Shown: positions 51,901 to 60,119, counted from the first letter of the stretch. The stretch: 64,000 nucleotides of DNA from Bradyrhizobium commune (GCF_015624505.1 NZ_CP061379.1:3968001-4032000); one strand, 5' to 3'. A program made the numbers and translations. The notes: generated from the sequence alone by a model not told the origin.

Positions 51901-52103
51901 TCGGTGACCTGACGCGTCATCTCCTCGGGCGATGCGCCCGGCCATTGCGCCGCAATCACCATGGTCTTGATGGTGAAGTCGGGATCTTCCTGCCGGCCGA
52001 GCTGAAGGTAGGAAAACAGGCCCGCCGCCATGAAGGCGATCATGAAATACCAGACGAGCGAGCGATGGTGGAGCGCCCAGTCGGAAAGGTTGAACGACTT
52101 CAT
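48957..52103 (-). CDS. RND efflux transporter permease
   Basis: 1048 residues, the usual AcrB-family length. About twelve membrane helices in two halves with large periplasmic loops. Seen: GALIIALGLLVDDAMIAVEM (helix 4 with the two Asp of the proton relay), GRQEDPDFTIKTMVIAAQWP after helix 1 and GILVRNSVILIVQIEELEQE in helix 10-11. It pumps compounds across the inner membrane with the two fusion proteins encoded upstream; an outer-membrane channel gene is absent. Start overlaps the upstream stop (ATGA). The SLGVR--VVAI end of the helix cluster marks the hydrophobe or organic-cation type, not the metal type. Confidence 0.95.
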   Translation of the reverse strand: MKSFNLSDWALHHRSLVWYFMIAFMAAGLFSYLQLGRQEDPDFTIKTMVIAAQWPGASPEEMTRQVTDRIEKKLEELESLDYTKSVTVAGQTTVYVYLRDSTKAADVKPTWIRVRNMIADIKGDFPQGVLGPVFNDRFGDVFGNIYAFTSDGLSQRQLRDEVEDIRARVLTVPGAGKVDILGAQDEVIYLEFSTRKVAALGLDVHAIMSSLQGQNAVAASGVFQEGPERISVRVSGQFTSEASLKAVNLRINDRFFPLTDVATVTRGYVDPPQSLFRYNGQPAIALAIGMKTGANLLHFGEGLEQEMRKITADLPIGVGVHKVADQPVVVEEAVHGFTKALFEAVVIVLAISFISLGVRAGLVVAIAIPLVLAITFVVMEYAGISLQRISLGALIIALGLLVDDAMIAVEMMVARLEVGDPLEKAATYVYTSTAFPMLTGTLVTVAGFIPIGLNSSNAGEFTFTLFVVIAVSLIVSWVVAVVFTPLLGVTMLPAKMKGHHEQKGRVGQMFARLLLFCMNHRWSTISVTVAAFLLALFGMQFVQQQFFPSSDRAELVIDWSLPQNASITDTDAQIARFEREQLQGNDSVEHWSSYVGTAAPRFVLSFDVQPSNTWFGEQVIVTKGGIAARDKVKAQFEDYLKKTFPGTDTYVKLLEVGPPVGRPVQYRLSGPDLAKVRELSQKLAGVLRSSPDLGNVVFDWMEPARVVKVDVLQDKARQLGVTSEDIATALNSVLAGSSITQVRDSIYLVNVTARAMAAERASIDTLRDLQLPAASGQSVPLGAVANLHYELEQPTIWRRARIPTVTLKTAVVGNAQPKTVVDHLAPKVAEFTKDLPAGYTLKIGGSVEESAKSQAPIVAVVPLMLFVMATVLMLQLQSFSKLFLVFAVAPLAVIGVVMAMLPSGAPMGFVAILGVLALIGILVRNSVILIVQIEELEQEGRPPWEAVLEATEHRMRPILLTAAAASLALIPIAREIFWGPMAYAMMGGIIVGTLLTLLFLPALYVTWFRIYPGPNDQQTAHGTAVPDNPSAERSPAHNAPAQVPEPQF

Positions 52104-53179
52104 GGCTGCTGATCCTGTTCGATGCGGACCTTTTGGCCCTGCTTGAGGCTGTGGACGCCGGCTGTGACGATGCGCGCGCCGGGATCAACTCCGTCGACAA
52201 TGCGGGCGCCTGCCGGATCGACGGCGAGATCGACCTTGTGCAGCGACACGGTGTCGGCCGGCTGATCGACGACCCACACGAAGTTCGCGCCGTCCTGGGT
52301 GAGCACCGCCGAGGCGGGCACGTGCAGATTGAAGGCCAGCGCGCTGCTTGGCTTCACCGTGACGGTCGAGCCGAGGCGAAACCCTTCAGGCGGGTTCGTG
52401 AGCGCGATGCGGACGCGCCGCAAGCGGGTCACCGAATCGGCTTGAGGCGCGATCTCGCGCAGCTTGCCTTCGACTTGAACCGAGGGAAGCAGTTGCAAAG
52501 CGACCGTGAATGGCATGCCGACTTGCAGCGGAAGGGGAAAATCCTCACCGATGTCGACGACCGCCTCCCTGATATCCGGCCTTGCGACCGTCAGGACGTT
52601 CTGGCCAGGCGAGACCACCTGGCCGACGTCGGCGCTCACCGCCGTGACCACGCCGGCGAAATCGGTCTTGAGCTGGGCGTAGCTCAGTTGCTCCTTGGCC
52701 TTGGTCAGGTTCGCCTGCGCGCTCGCGACTGACGCCTCCGATCCAGCGCGCGCCTGTTCGGCATTGTCCACGGTCTGCTTTGTGGTCGCATCGGTGACAA
52801 TGAGCTTTCGCTGCCGCTCCTCGGTCGATTGCGTGGTGGCAAGCTGCGCCTCGGCCTGCGCGAGGCTCGCCTTGGCGGCGCGCACGGCCAGTTCGAGAGC
52901 TGTGGCATCGGTCGTGGCGACGATCTGCCCTGCACCGACGAGGTCTCCGACATAGAACGGACGCGAGGTCAGGCGGCCCAGGACGCGGAAGGCGAGATCG
53001 GTCTTGTAGCGGGGCTCGATAACGCCAACCATGAGGCCACCGTGCGACTGGTTCGGTTCGAGCACCATCGACAGCACGGGCCTTACAGGCTCCGGTGCCT
53101 TCGTCTCCTTCTTCTCACAGCCAGCGAGAATGAGCGCCGAGGCGAGCGCGCCGGCTGCGATCAAAGCGCGCTTGGTCAT
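52100..53179 (-). CDS. RND membrane fusion (periplasmic adaptor) lipoprotein 2
   Basis: 359 residues. Lipoprotein signal with Cys (LASALILAGCEKKETKAPEP). Beta-barrel and lipoyl halves (LAFRVLGRLTSRPFYVGDLV), a coiled-coil hairpin rich in Ala/Gln about 90-170, then PLQVGMPFTVALQLLPSVQV and PASAVLTQDGANFVWVVDQ. Overlaps both neighbours as ATGA. Confidence 0.92.
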   Translation of the reverse strand: MTKRALIAAGALASALILAGCEKKETKAPEPVRPVLSMVLEPNQSHGGLMVGVIEPRYKTDLAFRVLGRLTSRPFYVGDLVGAGQIVATTDATALELAVRAAKASLAQAEAQLATTQSTEERQRKLIVTDATTKQTVDNAEQARAGSEASVASAQANLTKAKEQLSYAQLKTDFAGVVTAVSADVGQVVSPGQNVLTVARPDIREAVVDIGEDFPLPLQVGMPFTVALQLLPSVQVEGKLREIAPQADSVTRLRRVRIALTNPPEGFRLGSTVTVKPSSALAFNLHVPASAVLTQDGANFVWVVDQPADTVSLHKVDLAVDPAGARIVDGVDPGARIVTAGVHSLKQGQKVRIEQDQQP

Positions 53180-54291
53180 GATCGGTCTCCTTCATACGTG
53201 ACGGGCTGGCCGATGCTCAGAAGCTTGCCGCCGTCGATCACGACGCGCTCGCCGGGCTGAATGCCTGCCTTGACCAGCACTTCTCGGGCTTCATAGGCGG
53301 AGACCGTGACCGGTCTCAGCGATACGGTCCTGGTCGCCGGATCAACAGTCCAGACCGCGGGCTTGTTGCCCGCCGCCATCAAGGCACCCCACGGCAAGGC
53401 GATCTCCTCCTGGCCCTTCGCTTTGACCGTTCCCGAGACGGCGCTGCCAAGCGTCATTGCAGCCGGCGGATTCTCGATCGCGACTTTCACGCGGATGGTC
53501 GAGCTCTTCGGATCGACCACCGGCGACACTTCCCTGACACGTCCAATCGCCGTCACCCTGGGGTCGGAGACCAGCGTCAGCGAGACGCGGTCAGGATCTG
53601 TATTGCCGAAGAAGATGGACTCGTAGACGTAGAAGACGGCGTCGCGCTCGCCGTCCTGGGCCAGCGAGAACACGGACTGCGCAGCCTGCACGACCTGTCC
53701 GGCTTCGACGTTGCGCGCGGTGACAACGCCGGCCGCCTCGGCACGCAACTTCGTGTAGCCAAGGGCATCCTTCGCAGTTCCGAGCTGAGCTCTTGCTGCC
53801 TCAAGCACCCCTTCAGCGGTTCGCAGCCCTTCCTGGGCCTGGTCGTAGACCGTCCGGGTGGTGAAGCCGCTCGTCATCAGCGACTTCTGCCGGTCATAGG
53901 TTGCCTGCGCCACGCGTAGCTGCGCTTCCGCGGACGCCACCGCCGCGGTTCCAGCATCGACATCAGCCTGCTGCTCGGCAGGATCGAGCAGCGCTAGGAC
54001 GTCGCCGGCATTGACGTGATCGCCCACTTCCACCTTGCGGGCGATCACGCGACCGGTGACACGGAACGAGAGATTGGCGCTGAAGCGGGCCTGGACTTCC
54101 CCAGTCAGCGTGACGGAGGCCTGCCGATCCCGCGCCTGCACGACCTCCGTGCGCACGAACGCGGCGCGCGCCGCCGGGGCGGCGGTGTGATCGTTGCAGC
54201 CGCTGAGCGCAGCCGCGGCAAGCAAAATCGCGATTCCAGCGAAAGCTTTGCGCGGGCGCTTGGTTCGAAACTGGTTCAAAGAGGGTTTCAT
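53176..54291 (-). CDS. RND membrane fusion (periplasmic adaptor) lipoprotein 1
   Basis: 371 residues. Lipoprotein signal (AILLAAAALSGCNDH). Same domain order as the next gene, for example LSFRVTGRVIARKVEVGDHV and LGYTKLRAEAAGVVTARNVE. Two adaptors in tandem suggest a heteromeric adaptor ring or alternative partners. Start overlaps the histidine kinase stop. Confidence 0.92.
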   Translation of the reverse strand: MKPSLNQFRTKRPRKAFAGIAILLAAAALSGCNDHTAAPAARAAFVRTEVVQARDRQASVTLTGEVQARFSANLSFRVTGRVIARKVEVGDHVNAGDVLALLDPAEQQADVDAGTAAVASAEAQLRVAQATYDRQKSLMTSGFTTRTVYDQAQEGLRTAEGVLEAARAQLGTAKDALGYTKLRAEAAGVVTARNVEAGQVVQAAQSVFSLAQDGERDAVFYVYESIFFGNTDPDRVSLTLVSDPRVTAIGRVREVSPVVDPKSSTIRVKVAIENPPAAMTLGSAVSGTVKAKGQEEIALPWGALMAAGNKPAVWTVDPATRTVSLRPVTVSAYEAREVLVKAGIQPGERVVIDGGKLLSIGQPVTYEGDRS

Positions 54292-55073
54292 TGCGCATCC
54301 ATGCGGTGGGAGGGGGACAACAGCTCGCCCAAAACGTCCGCGCCGCCCTGATGGCGGGGGTGCAATTCGGCCTGGTGCATGGCAGGGAGCTTCGGCCGGC
54401 GCGGCGACCGCAGCCGGCGCGTCGCCATCGCCCAGTTCGCCTGCCTCTCGCGTTCGGTCAGCGGAAACGACAGCACGACGGAGGTGAACTCCGCGCCAAA
54501 ACCGTGCTCGACGCGGCCGCCAAGCGCCTTGGCAAGATCATTTCTGATGCGCAGCTCGCGCGCCGAGACGTCCCGTGCCGCGCGCGAACCGTTGTCCAGC
54601 ACGACGCAGTTCACAACCGCGCCGATGCGCGACAGCTTGATCCTGATCGCGCCGGCCCGCGTATCGAAACAGGCGTGCTTGGCGGCGCTGGTGACGAGTT
54701 CGTGGGCGATCAAACCGAGCCGCCAGCAGCGTTGCGACTGAAGCGGGATTGATTCCGTGGCGAATGCCAGCCGGATGTTCATTCGATCCAGCCATGAACG
54801 GCGCATGCCGGAGCCCAACTTGCGGAGATAGGTTGCGGCGTCGATGAGGGTCTTGCCCTCCGGCATGGCCAGCGCTCGATGCAGCTCAGCCTGTCCATGC
54901 AGCAGCTCGACCACGTCGCTCAGGGCCGCCTTGGCCTCCGTTCCCTCCACCCGGACGGCCGCAGCCGAGACCAGGTTGATCGCCGCGGCCACGCCGTTAT
55001 TGACCCTGTGGTGCAGCTCGCGCAGCAGCACGCCTTGCTCGACTGGCGGCGAATCCGGGCTCGACATAGTCAC
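54288..55073 (-). CDS. HWE/HisKA_2-type sensor histidine kinase, soluble
   Basis: 261 residues from GTG 55073 (AGGAGG five bases before; ATG 55067 also possible). LLRELHHRVNNGVAAAINLV is the HisKA_2 phosphoacceptor His region; WRLGLIAHELVTSAAKHACF supplies the N-box of the ATPase domain; the G-rich lid is short (ALGGRVEHGFGAEFTSVV). No sensor or membrane segment, so it receives its signal elsewhere. The C-terminal 60 residues are Arg/His/Pro-rich and not typical. First gene of the efflux operon. Confidence 0.85.
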   Translation of the reverse strand: MTMSSPDSPPVEQGVLLRELHHRVNNGVAAAINLVSAAAVRVEGTEAKAALSDVVELLHGQAELHRALAMPEGKTLIDAATYLRKLGSGMRRSWLDRMNIRLAFATESIPLQSQRCWRLGLIAHELVTSAAKHACFDTRAGAIRIKLSRIGAVVNCVVLDNGSRAARDVSARELRIRNDLAKALGGRVEHGFGAEFTSVVLSFPLTERERQANWAMATRRLRSPRRPKLPAMHQAELHPRHQGGADVLGELLSPSHRMDAQ

Positions 55074-55223
55074 GACAACCTCCTGAACTGGTGCGGATAG
55101 CGGGGCCGGCTGCGCGCGGTTTCGGCCGGCGATTGCGGCTTTCTCGCGCCTTTGGCCCTGCGGGTAGACGTCTGGCGGGCGACGGTCGAGTACAGCTTTG
55201 TCCATCATCGACCAACAAATTAC

Positions 55224-55238
55224 ACTATAACGTATATT
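55224..55238. promoter_or_regulatory. candidate TetR operator
   Basis: ACTATAACGTATATT matches the perfect palindrome ACTATACGGTATAGT at 56548-56562 at 12 of 15 positions. It lies between the divergent TetR (55316) and efflux operon starts, where a TetR repressor should bind. Confidence 0.5.
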
Positions 55239-55315
55239 TTCTTTTTCTTGCCTTTCCTGGAGAGGCGTGTCAAGCAGGAATTGAATACGCACAGACTCGT
55301 GATCGGAGATCGACG

Positions 55316-55978
55316 ATGATGAAGAAGAAGAGCCCGAAACGGGGCAGACCGACTAAGGATCTGGCCGGAGATGTCCAAACGCGGATCCTCGATGCGGCCG
55401 AGCACCTGTTTCTTCAGAGGGGCTACCGGAGCGCAAGCATCGACGAAATTTCCGAGATGGCGCCGGCAAGCAAGCCCACCATCTATGCCCACTTCCCCGG
55501 CAAGGAGGCCTTGTTCGCGGCCGTGGTCTCGCGCAAGATCAACGGATTGACGCGGTTCGAGGGGTTCACACCCGAGGGCCGCACGATCCAGGACAAGCTG
55601 ATGAGCCTTGGGTCGACGATCGTTGAAAACTTCATCGAGGAGTCCCTGGGCATGGTGCGCGCGACGATTGCCGAGGCGGACCGGTTTCCGGAGTTGAGCC
55701 GGAATGTCGGGGATGCAGGGCGCGATCGTTCAGTGAAGGCCGTCTCCCGGCTTTTGAGTGAGGCGACTCAGAAGCTGGCGCGCACGCCCAGGGGACCGTT
55801 TGGCGACAAACGAAGCCTGGCAACCGCTCAGATCTTCCTGGATCTGATCCTGCTGCCGATGCTGTTTCGATCCCTGCTCGGGGAGACGCCGAAAGATCTG
55901 AAAAAGGAGTTGCCGACATTCATGCGTGAACGGGTCGGCTTCTTCCTGGCGGCCTGCGAGGCGGACTGGCCGCACTAG
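55316..55978 (+). CDS. TetR family transcriptional regulator
   Basis: 220 residues from ATG 55316 with CGGAG upstream. A Lys-rich start (MMKKKSPKRGRPTKDLAGDV), the helix-turn-helix RILDAAEHLFLQRGYRSASI and MAPASKPTIYAHFPGKEALF, and a ligand-binding helical domain with FLDLILLPMLFRSLLGET. Diverges from the histidine kinase/RND operon and most likely represses it. The 146-aa protein gene behind it converges from the right. Confidence 0.9.
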   Translation: MMKKKSPKRGRPTKDLAGDVQTRILDAAEHLFLQRGYRSASIDEISEMAPASKPTIYAHFPGKEALFAAVVSRKINGLTRFEGFTPEGRTIQDKLMSLGSTIVENFIEESLGMVRATIAEADRFPELSRNVGDAGRDRSVKAVSRLLSEATQKLARTPRGPFGDKRSLATAQIFLDLILLPMLFRSLLGETPKDLKKELPTFMRERVGFFLAACEADWPH

Positions 55979-55996
55979 CGGCCTCGGTATTCTTTG

Positions 55997-56019
55997 GGGT
56001 GGCGCTCGAAGCGCCACCC
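55997..56019. terminator. hairpin between convergent genes
   Basis: GGGTGGCGCT-CGA-AGCGCCACCC, a perfect 10-bp stem between the TetR stop and the 56070 gene. No T-run on either side, but position and strength fit a bidirectional terminator. Confidence 0.6.
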
Positions 56020-56069
56020 GGCGGCTTCCAAAGCAATATCAAAGCAATGTTGTCGGCCGCGAGAGCTCG

Positions 56070-56510
56070 TCACCGCGACGAAAGGCTCAGCAATTCCCGA
56101 CGGCAGGCCTCACCGAAGTCGCGCAAAGGGTCGATTTCCTTGTCCAGGGACGCGGCCAGTTCGGCAAATGTCGGGTTGGGCGCCAAGTAGGTCTCGATGA
56201 TCAGGCGCCCGGTTCTCTCCGCGGCCGATATCACGTCATTGCTCGAAACAATCCTCATTCGCCCAATAAGTGCATGCAGCCTAACCAGTTCGGAAATCTC
56301 GGATTCGTTCCTGACCAGCGCGTCGGCGTAGAGCCGGGATGCTTCTTCGACGAAGCTTCGGTAGAGGCTTTCGCGGCTGGAGAACGACCGATGGTGATGA
56401 CGCTCACGCCTCTTGCGGCGCTGCGCGGCCCATCCGCTCACGATGCTGGAGACCGCGCCAAAGGCCGAACCTCCGAACGCCGCCAGGGCGGGAACGTACA
56501 TTGTGCTCAT
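56070..56510 (-). CDS. membrane-anchored helical protein, copy A of a paralogous pair
   Basis: 146 residues. Residues 1-30 (MYVPALAAFGGSAFGAVSSI) form a short membrane anchor followed by a basic stretch (AAQRRKRRERHHHRSF). The rest is helical: SLYRSFVEEASRLYADALVR, ALIGRMRIVSSNDVISAAER, LIIETYLAPNPTFAELAASL and DFGEACRRELLSLSSR. Clearly paralogous to 60120-60557 along the full length. Upstream lies the ACTATACGGTATAGT palindrome. Function unknown, but its repeated link to TetR genes is striking. Confidence 0.8.
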   Translation of the reverse strand: MSTMYVPALAAFGGSAFGAVSSIVSGWAAQRRKRRERHHHRSFSSRESLYRSFVEEASRLYADALVRNESEISELVRLHALIGRMRIVSSNDVISAAERTGRLIIETYLAPNPTFAELAASLDKEIDPLRDFGEACRRELLSLSSR

Positions 56511-56547
56511 GTGATTACCCCACTCATTGCGTTGATGGACGGTATAA

Positions 56548-56562
56548 ACTATACGGTATAGT
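56548..56562. promoter_or_regulatory. perfect 15-bp palindrome, candidate TetR operator
   Basis: ACTATACGGTATAGT: seven-base arms with a central G, in an AT-rich context (GTATATAATAAAGG follows). It is 38 bases upstream of the leftward 146-aa gene and resembles the site at 55224 in the efflux promoter. Confidence 0.6.
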
Positions 56563-56865
56563 GTATATAATAAAGGATCGCTCGTGTCAACGCAATCGCG
56601 CTTCCGCGCGACAATCCCCGGGGTGGTTGCTGCAGAGCAGGTCCCGGCAGAGCCGAGATCACGGGCTTGTCAAACTCGGGTGTCGCGCCCAAGCGCAACT
56701 GTCGCGCTCAGACACGCCACGGATTCTCTGACGATGTATCCGTGAGCGCCATCGCGGACGAGACGCGCGGGCACTTTCAAAGAGCGCCCTCTCCTCGTCT
56801 CAAGCGACTGAACTGCTCCAAACAAGTCGAGCATCCGAATCTAAAGCAACAACAGGAGAAGCTTC

Positions 56866-57771
56866 GTGAAGAATGTCACATCCCGCAACCGACCTGATGG
56901 TCAGCTCGCTGCATCCGGGGCCGGCCACCGGGCACCTGGCGAGCCCGCCGTTGCAAGCAAGGGAGTCGCCGCCCTGACCATGCGGACGAAACACGCCGTT
57001 CTGCTGGCTTCAGTTGGCGCTTTCGCAAGCTTCGCCGCAGCATCGACAGCGTGCGCCCAGGAGATGGCACCGCCGGCCAAGCCGCCGTGGAGCCAGGAAG
57101 CCGACGCGGCGCTCGCGCAGCTCGACGATACCCTTGCGGCACCGGAGCTGACGTTCACGGCAAGAACCATCCGTGTCTACCTGGACGAGTTCGGACAGCC
57201 GCTTCACATTTTTCATACGATGAAAGTGACGATGCGCCGCCCTGATCGGATCAAGATCCAGGTCAGCGGCGACGACGGCGCGCAAGACTTGTTCTATGAT
57301 GGCAAGTCGGTCGCCATCTCCACCCCCGAGGCCAATACTTACGCTTTGCTGCCCGCACCGGGCGGTATCGCAGCGGCCGCGAACGAAGTCCTCGACAAGC
57401 TCAAGGTCGACTTTCCCCTGGTCAACTTCTTTGCGGCCGGAACCGAACAGTCGCTCTTGAATGGAATTGTCGGTGGCTGGCAGGTCGGAATGGACAGGAT
57501 TGACGGGGTCGAGTGCCGGCACCTGTTCTTCAACAAGAGAGGCGGGACTGATCTGGAATTGTGGATCGAGAACAACGCCGCGGCGGTGCCGCATCGTCTC
57601 ATCGTGACGTACCGCCTGCTTCCCGGCCAACCGAGTTTCACGGCGGAGTTCACCAACTGGGACAGCCGGGTTCGTACGGCCGATGCGGTATTCGCCTTCC
57701 AGGCACCTGCCGGAGCGAAACAGGTTGAACTCACGCCGGTCAATGCCTCGGCCCAGCAAGGGAGGCCATGA
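56866..57771 (+). CDS. DUF2092 family exported protein
   Basis: 301 residues from GTG 56866 (CAGGAGAAG six bases before). The signal peptide seems to start at residue 39 (MRTKHAVLLASVGAFASFAA), so an ATG at 56980 is an alternative, although it has no Shine-Dalgarno. The mature protein has DDTLAAPELTFTARTIRVYL, RRPDRIKIQVSGDDGAQDLF, SIWS-like TPEANTYALLPAPGGIAAAA and VDRIDG-like DRIDGVECRHLFFNKRGGTD, matching DUF2092 periplasmic beta-sheet proteins (LolA-like fold). Coupled to the Gly/Pro-rich gene behind it. Confidence 0.85.
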   Translation: MKNVTSRNRPDGQLAASGAGHRAPGEPAVASKGVAALTMRTKHAVLLASVGAFASFAAASTACAQEMAPPAKPPWSQEADAALAQLDDTLAAPELTFTARTIRVYLDEFGQPLHIFHTMKVTMRRPDRIKIQVSGDDGAQDLFYDGKSVAISTPEANTYALLPAPGGIAAAANEVLDKLKVDFPLVNFFAAGTEQSLLNGIVGGWQVGMDRIDGVECRHLFFNKRGGTDLELWIENNAAAVPHRLIVTYRLLPGQPSFTAEFTNWDSRVRTADAVFAFQAPAGAKQVELTPVNASAQQGRP

Positions 57772-58436
57772 TGAAGCGGCTGGCACTGACGCTAGCGTAT
57801 GTTCTCGTTGCCGTTGCAGCAGCTCCTGATCTGGCGTTTGCGCAATTTGGTCCGCCGCCGGGCGGCCCGCCAATGGGCGGCGGCGGTCCCCCACGCCCAC
57901 CCATGGGCGGGCCGCCCCGCCCACCGATGGGCGGACCGCCGCGTGGGCCCATGGGCGGCATGCCCGGCGGTCGGCCGCCCGGATTGGCAGCCGGTGGACC
58001 GCGCGGTCCGGGACCCGCGAACATCAGGGCGGGCGGTCCGATCGGGAACGGCAACATCGCTGTCCGGGGTCCCATGGGCAACGGGAACGTCGTCGGCTCC
58101 GGCAACATCGCGATGAATCGCGGCGGTAACGTTTATGCCGGCGCGTATTATGGCGGCGGTCGCGGATCCTATGGTGGTGGTGATGGTGGTGGTTACGGAG
58201 GCTACGGCTCTGGCTACTACAACCGCGGCTGGGGTGCTTATGCGGCAGGTGCCGCGACCGGTGCCGCGGCCGCATCAAGCTACTCGAACTCGGGCTATGG
58301 CTCTAATTACGACTATGGCTCCAGTTCCGGTTCGGGCTACGGTTATGATCAGCGCACCTACGACTCGAGCGGAAACTCGCGCTCATATTATGCGCGCGGC
58401 AGCCGACGCTCGTATTACTCGAACGATTGTCAGTGA
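57768..58436 (+). CDS. exported Gly/Pro-rich protein
   Basis: 222 residues. ATG 57768 overlaps the upstream stop and has GGGAGG; ATG 57771 is next to it. Signal peptide RLALTLAYVLVAVAAAPDLA, a GPPPGGPPMGGGG repeat region, a GNGNIAV/GNGNVVGSGNIAM stretch, then Gly/Tyr repeats and the end RRSYYSNDCQ. Same design as 48401-48943. The DUF2092 and Gly/Pro-rich proteins probably act together in the envelope. Confidence 0.82.
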   Translation: MMKRLALTLAYVLVAVAAAPDLAFAQFGPPPGGPPMGGGGPPRPPMGGPPRPPMGGPPRGPMGGMPGGRPPGLAAGGPRGPGPANIRAGGPIGNGNIAVRGPMGNGNVVGSGNIAMNRGGNVYAGAYYGGGRGSYGGGDGGGYGGYGSGYYNRGWGAYAAGAATGAAAASSYSNSGYGSNYDYGSSSGSGYGYDQRTYDSSGNSRSYYARGSRRSYYSNDCQ

Positions 58437-58447
58437 CACCACGATAG

Positions 58448-58476
58448 CCACCCCGGTTCGCACAGAACCGGGGTGG
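58448..58476. terminator. hairpin between convergent genes
   Basis: CCACCCCGGTTC-GCACA-GAACCGGGGTGG, a perfect 12-bp stem twelve bases after the Gly/Pro-rich stop. No T-run; a likely shared terminator with the AraC gene. Confidence 0.65.
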
Positions 58477-58525
58477 TCGCCAACCCGATGCTCAGAGTGA
58501 TTGGCGGCCGCGAGCGAGGCTCAGG

Positions 58526-59389
58526 TCAGCGCTGGGCGACCGGATCGAGCCCGAGGCTCGACCGATAGAGCCGCGGTGACACACCGAACTGCTCCTTGAA
58601 CAGTCGGCTGAAATGCGAGCTGCTGTTGAAACCCCAGGACAGGCAAATCTCGGTAATCCCGTGGCTTGCGTCCCCTCCGTCGCGGAGCGCATCTGCGCAG
58701 CGGCTCAGGCGCCGCCCCCAAATGTATCGTGACACCGAGCCCGCCGGATCGCGTGCGAATGCGCGGTGAATACTGCGAGCCGAGATCCCACAGCTATCGG
58801 CAATCGCGGCCACGGCAAGACCGGGGTCGGCGAGATGGGCCTCGATATAGGCCTTGGCCCGGGACATCAGGACGTCGCGGCAGGTCGACGCTGAAGCCGG
58901 CGCTCCCACCTGCTCGCGCAAGGCCTCCCACGCCATCATCGTGACCGCTATCCGCAGCGCCTCTCCGCTTGCCGGCGGGATGTGGCCGAGTTGACCGAAG
59001 ATTTCGGTCAGAGTCTTTTGCAGAACCCGCGCGATCCCGATCTTTCCGTCAAGACGAGTAGCCGTTCCCGCGACGAGCAAGCGCTGAAGGTCGGGATCGG
59101 AGGGACGGGACAGGGCGACAGAGAGGAATTCGACCGCGCCTGTGATGGCCCAGGTTTCGACGGGCACAAGCGTATCCCAGAGGCACCAATCTCCGGGATG
59201 AAGAACGTACGACCTTCCGTCTTGACGGACGCGCGCACTGCCGGCCAATTGAAAGCTAAGCACGATCGGTGAAGGGAGAGTTGCGTTCTTGCAGCAGATC
59301 GCGCGCGCCAGAGAATGCGGCATCGCAGATGTCTTGAACACAAGAGCGTCGCCAAGTCCTCCGAATTCGAGCCGCGCCTGACCTGCCAA
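58526..59389 (-). CDS. AraC family transcriptional regulator
   Basis: 287 residues from TTG 59389; GGGGAGGTGA stands directly before it inside the end of the TetR gene. The N-terminal half resembles the AraC_binding_2 type (SFQLAGSARVRQDGRSYVLH, GDWCLWDTLVP). The C-terminal half has two helix-turn-helix units: VAAIADSCGISARSIHRAFA and GITEICLSWGFNSSSHFSRL, ending FKEQFGVSPRLYRSS. Last gene of the cydB-like cluster. Confidence 0.88.
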   Translation of the reverse strand: MAGQARLEFGGLGDALVFKTSAMPHSLARAICCKNATLPSPIVLSFQLAGSARVRQDGRSYVLHPGDWCLWDTLVPVETWAITGAVEFLSVALSRPSDPDLQRLLVAGTATRLDGKIGIARVLQKTLTEIFGQLGHIPPASGEALRIAVTMMAWEALREQVGAPASASTCRDVLMSRAKAYIEAHLADPGLAVAAIADSCGISARSIHRAFARDPAGSVSRYIWGRRLSRCADALRDGGDASHGITEICLSWGFNSSSHFSRLFKEQFGVSPRLYRSSLGLDPVAQR

Positions 59390-60106
59390 TCACCTCCCCT
59401 CCTTCGCATTGGAAACCAGATCGGGGCCTGTAGCGACTGCCGCCGGCTGTAGCCCGTTAGGCAATTGCAAACTCTCTTCCGCCGGCTGTAGTTCGATAGC
59501 CTCTCCGCGAGCTGCGGAGCACAATGATCGAGCCGAGTAATCCATCATCTCATTGAACGTTGGCCGAACGGTGCATGCGGTGATCCGCAACGGGCTGAGA
59601 TACGCGTCCATGGCTTCAAGCAAGCAACAGGCAAGCGTCATCGGGCTGCCCTGTCTAACCTCACTCGCTGCCTGTCCAGCCGCGATAACCGGCCGCACGA
59701 TTCCCCGGATCCGGTCCGCGTGGGACAACGTAATTGGCCAGCTCTCGCGCACCGCCACGCCCACCAATTCGTGCAGCTTGCTATCGTTCGCCGCCCTGTC
59801 TGCATGCAGATCGGAAATTGCCTTCAACGCCGCACTCAGACGCTGCAGCGCCGAGCCGCTGCTGCGAGCCGCATGTGCGGCAGCCTCAGACACTTTTTCT
59901 AACAATGTCCCCACAACCGCTTCTTCGATCGCCTGCCTCGATGAAAAGAAACGATACACGTTTGTGGAAGACATCGAGGCGCGGCGAGCGATGTCGGCAA
60001 CCGTGGTTTTCTTGTAACCGATGTCGCGATATAGCCGAATCGCTGCCTCTATGATTCGAGCACGGCTGAAGGACGCTCTGCCTCGCTCGGTGGTCTGTTC
60101 TGGCAT
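59390..60106 (-). CDS. TetR family transcriptional regulator
   Basis: 238 residues from ATG 60106 (MPEQTTERGRASFSRARIIE). DNA-binding domain: AAIRLYRDIGYKKTTVADIA and MSSTNVYRFFSSRQAIEEAV, the classic recognition helix. The C-terminal half resembles the TetR_C type with a Cys-containing SPMTLACCLLEAMDAYLSPL. Its stop is directly followed by the AraC TTG. Lies behind the 145-aa gene. Confidence 0.88.
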   Translation of the reverse strand: MPEQTTERGRASFSRARIIEAAIRLYRDIGYKKTTVADIARRASMSSTNVYRFFSSRQAIEEAVVGTLLEKVSEAAAHAARSSGSALQRLSAALKAISDLHADRAANDSKLHELVGVAVRESWPITLSHADRIRGIVRPVIAAGQAASEVRQGSPMTLACCLLEAMDAYLSPLRITACTVRPTFNEMMDYSARSLCSAARGEAIELQPAEESLQLPNGLQPAAVATGPDLVSNAKEGR

Positions 60107-60119
60107 CGTCTTTCGATCC

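Noticed and set aside
50544..52112. 522-codon plus-strand frame
   Set aside because: Antisense of the RND pump gene; no family features.
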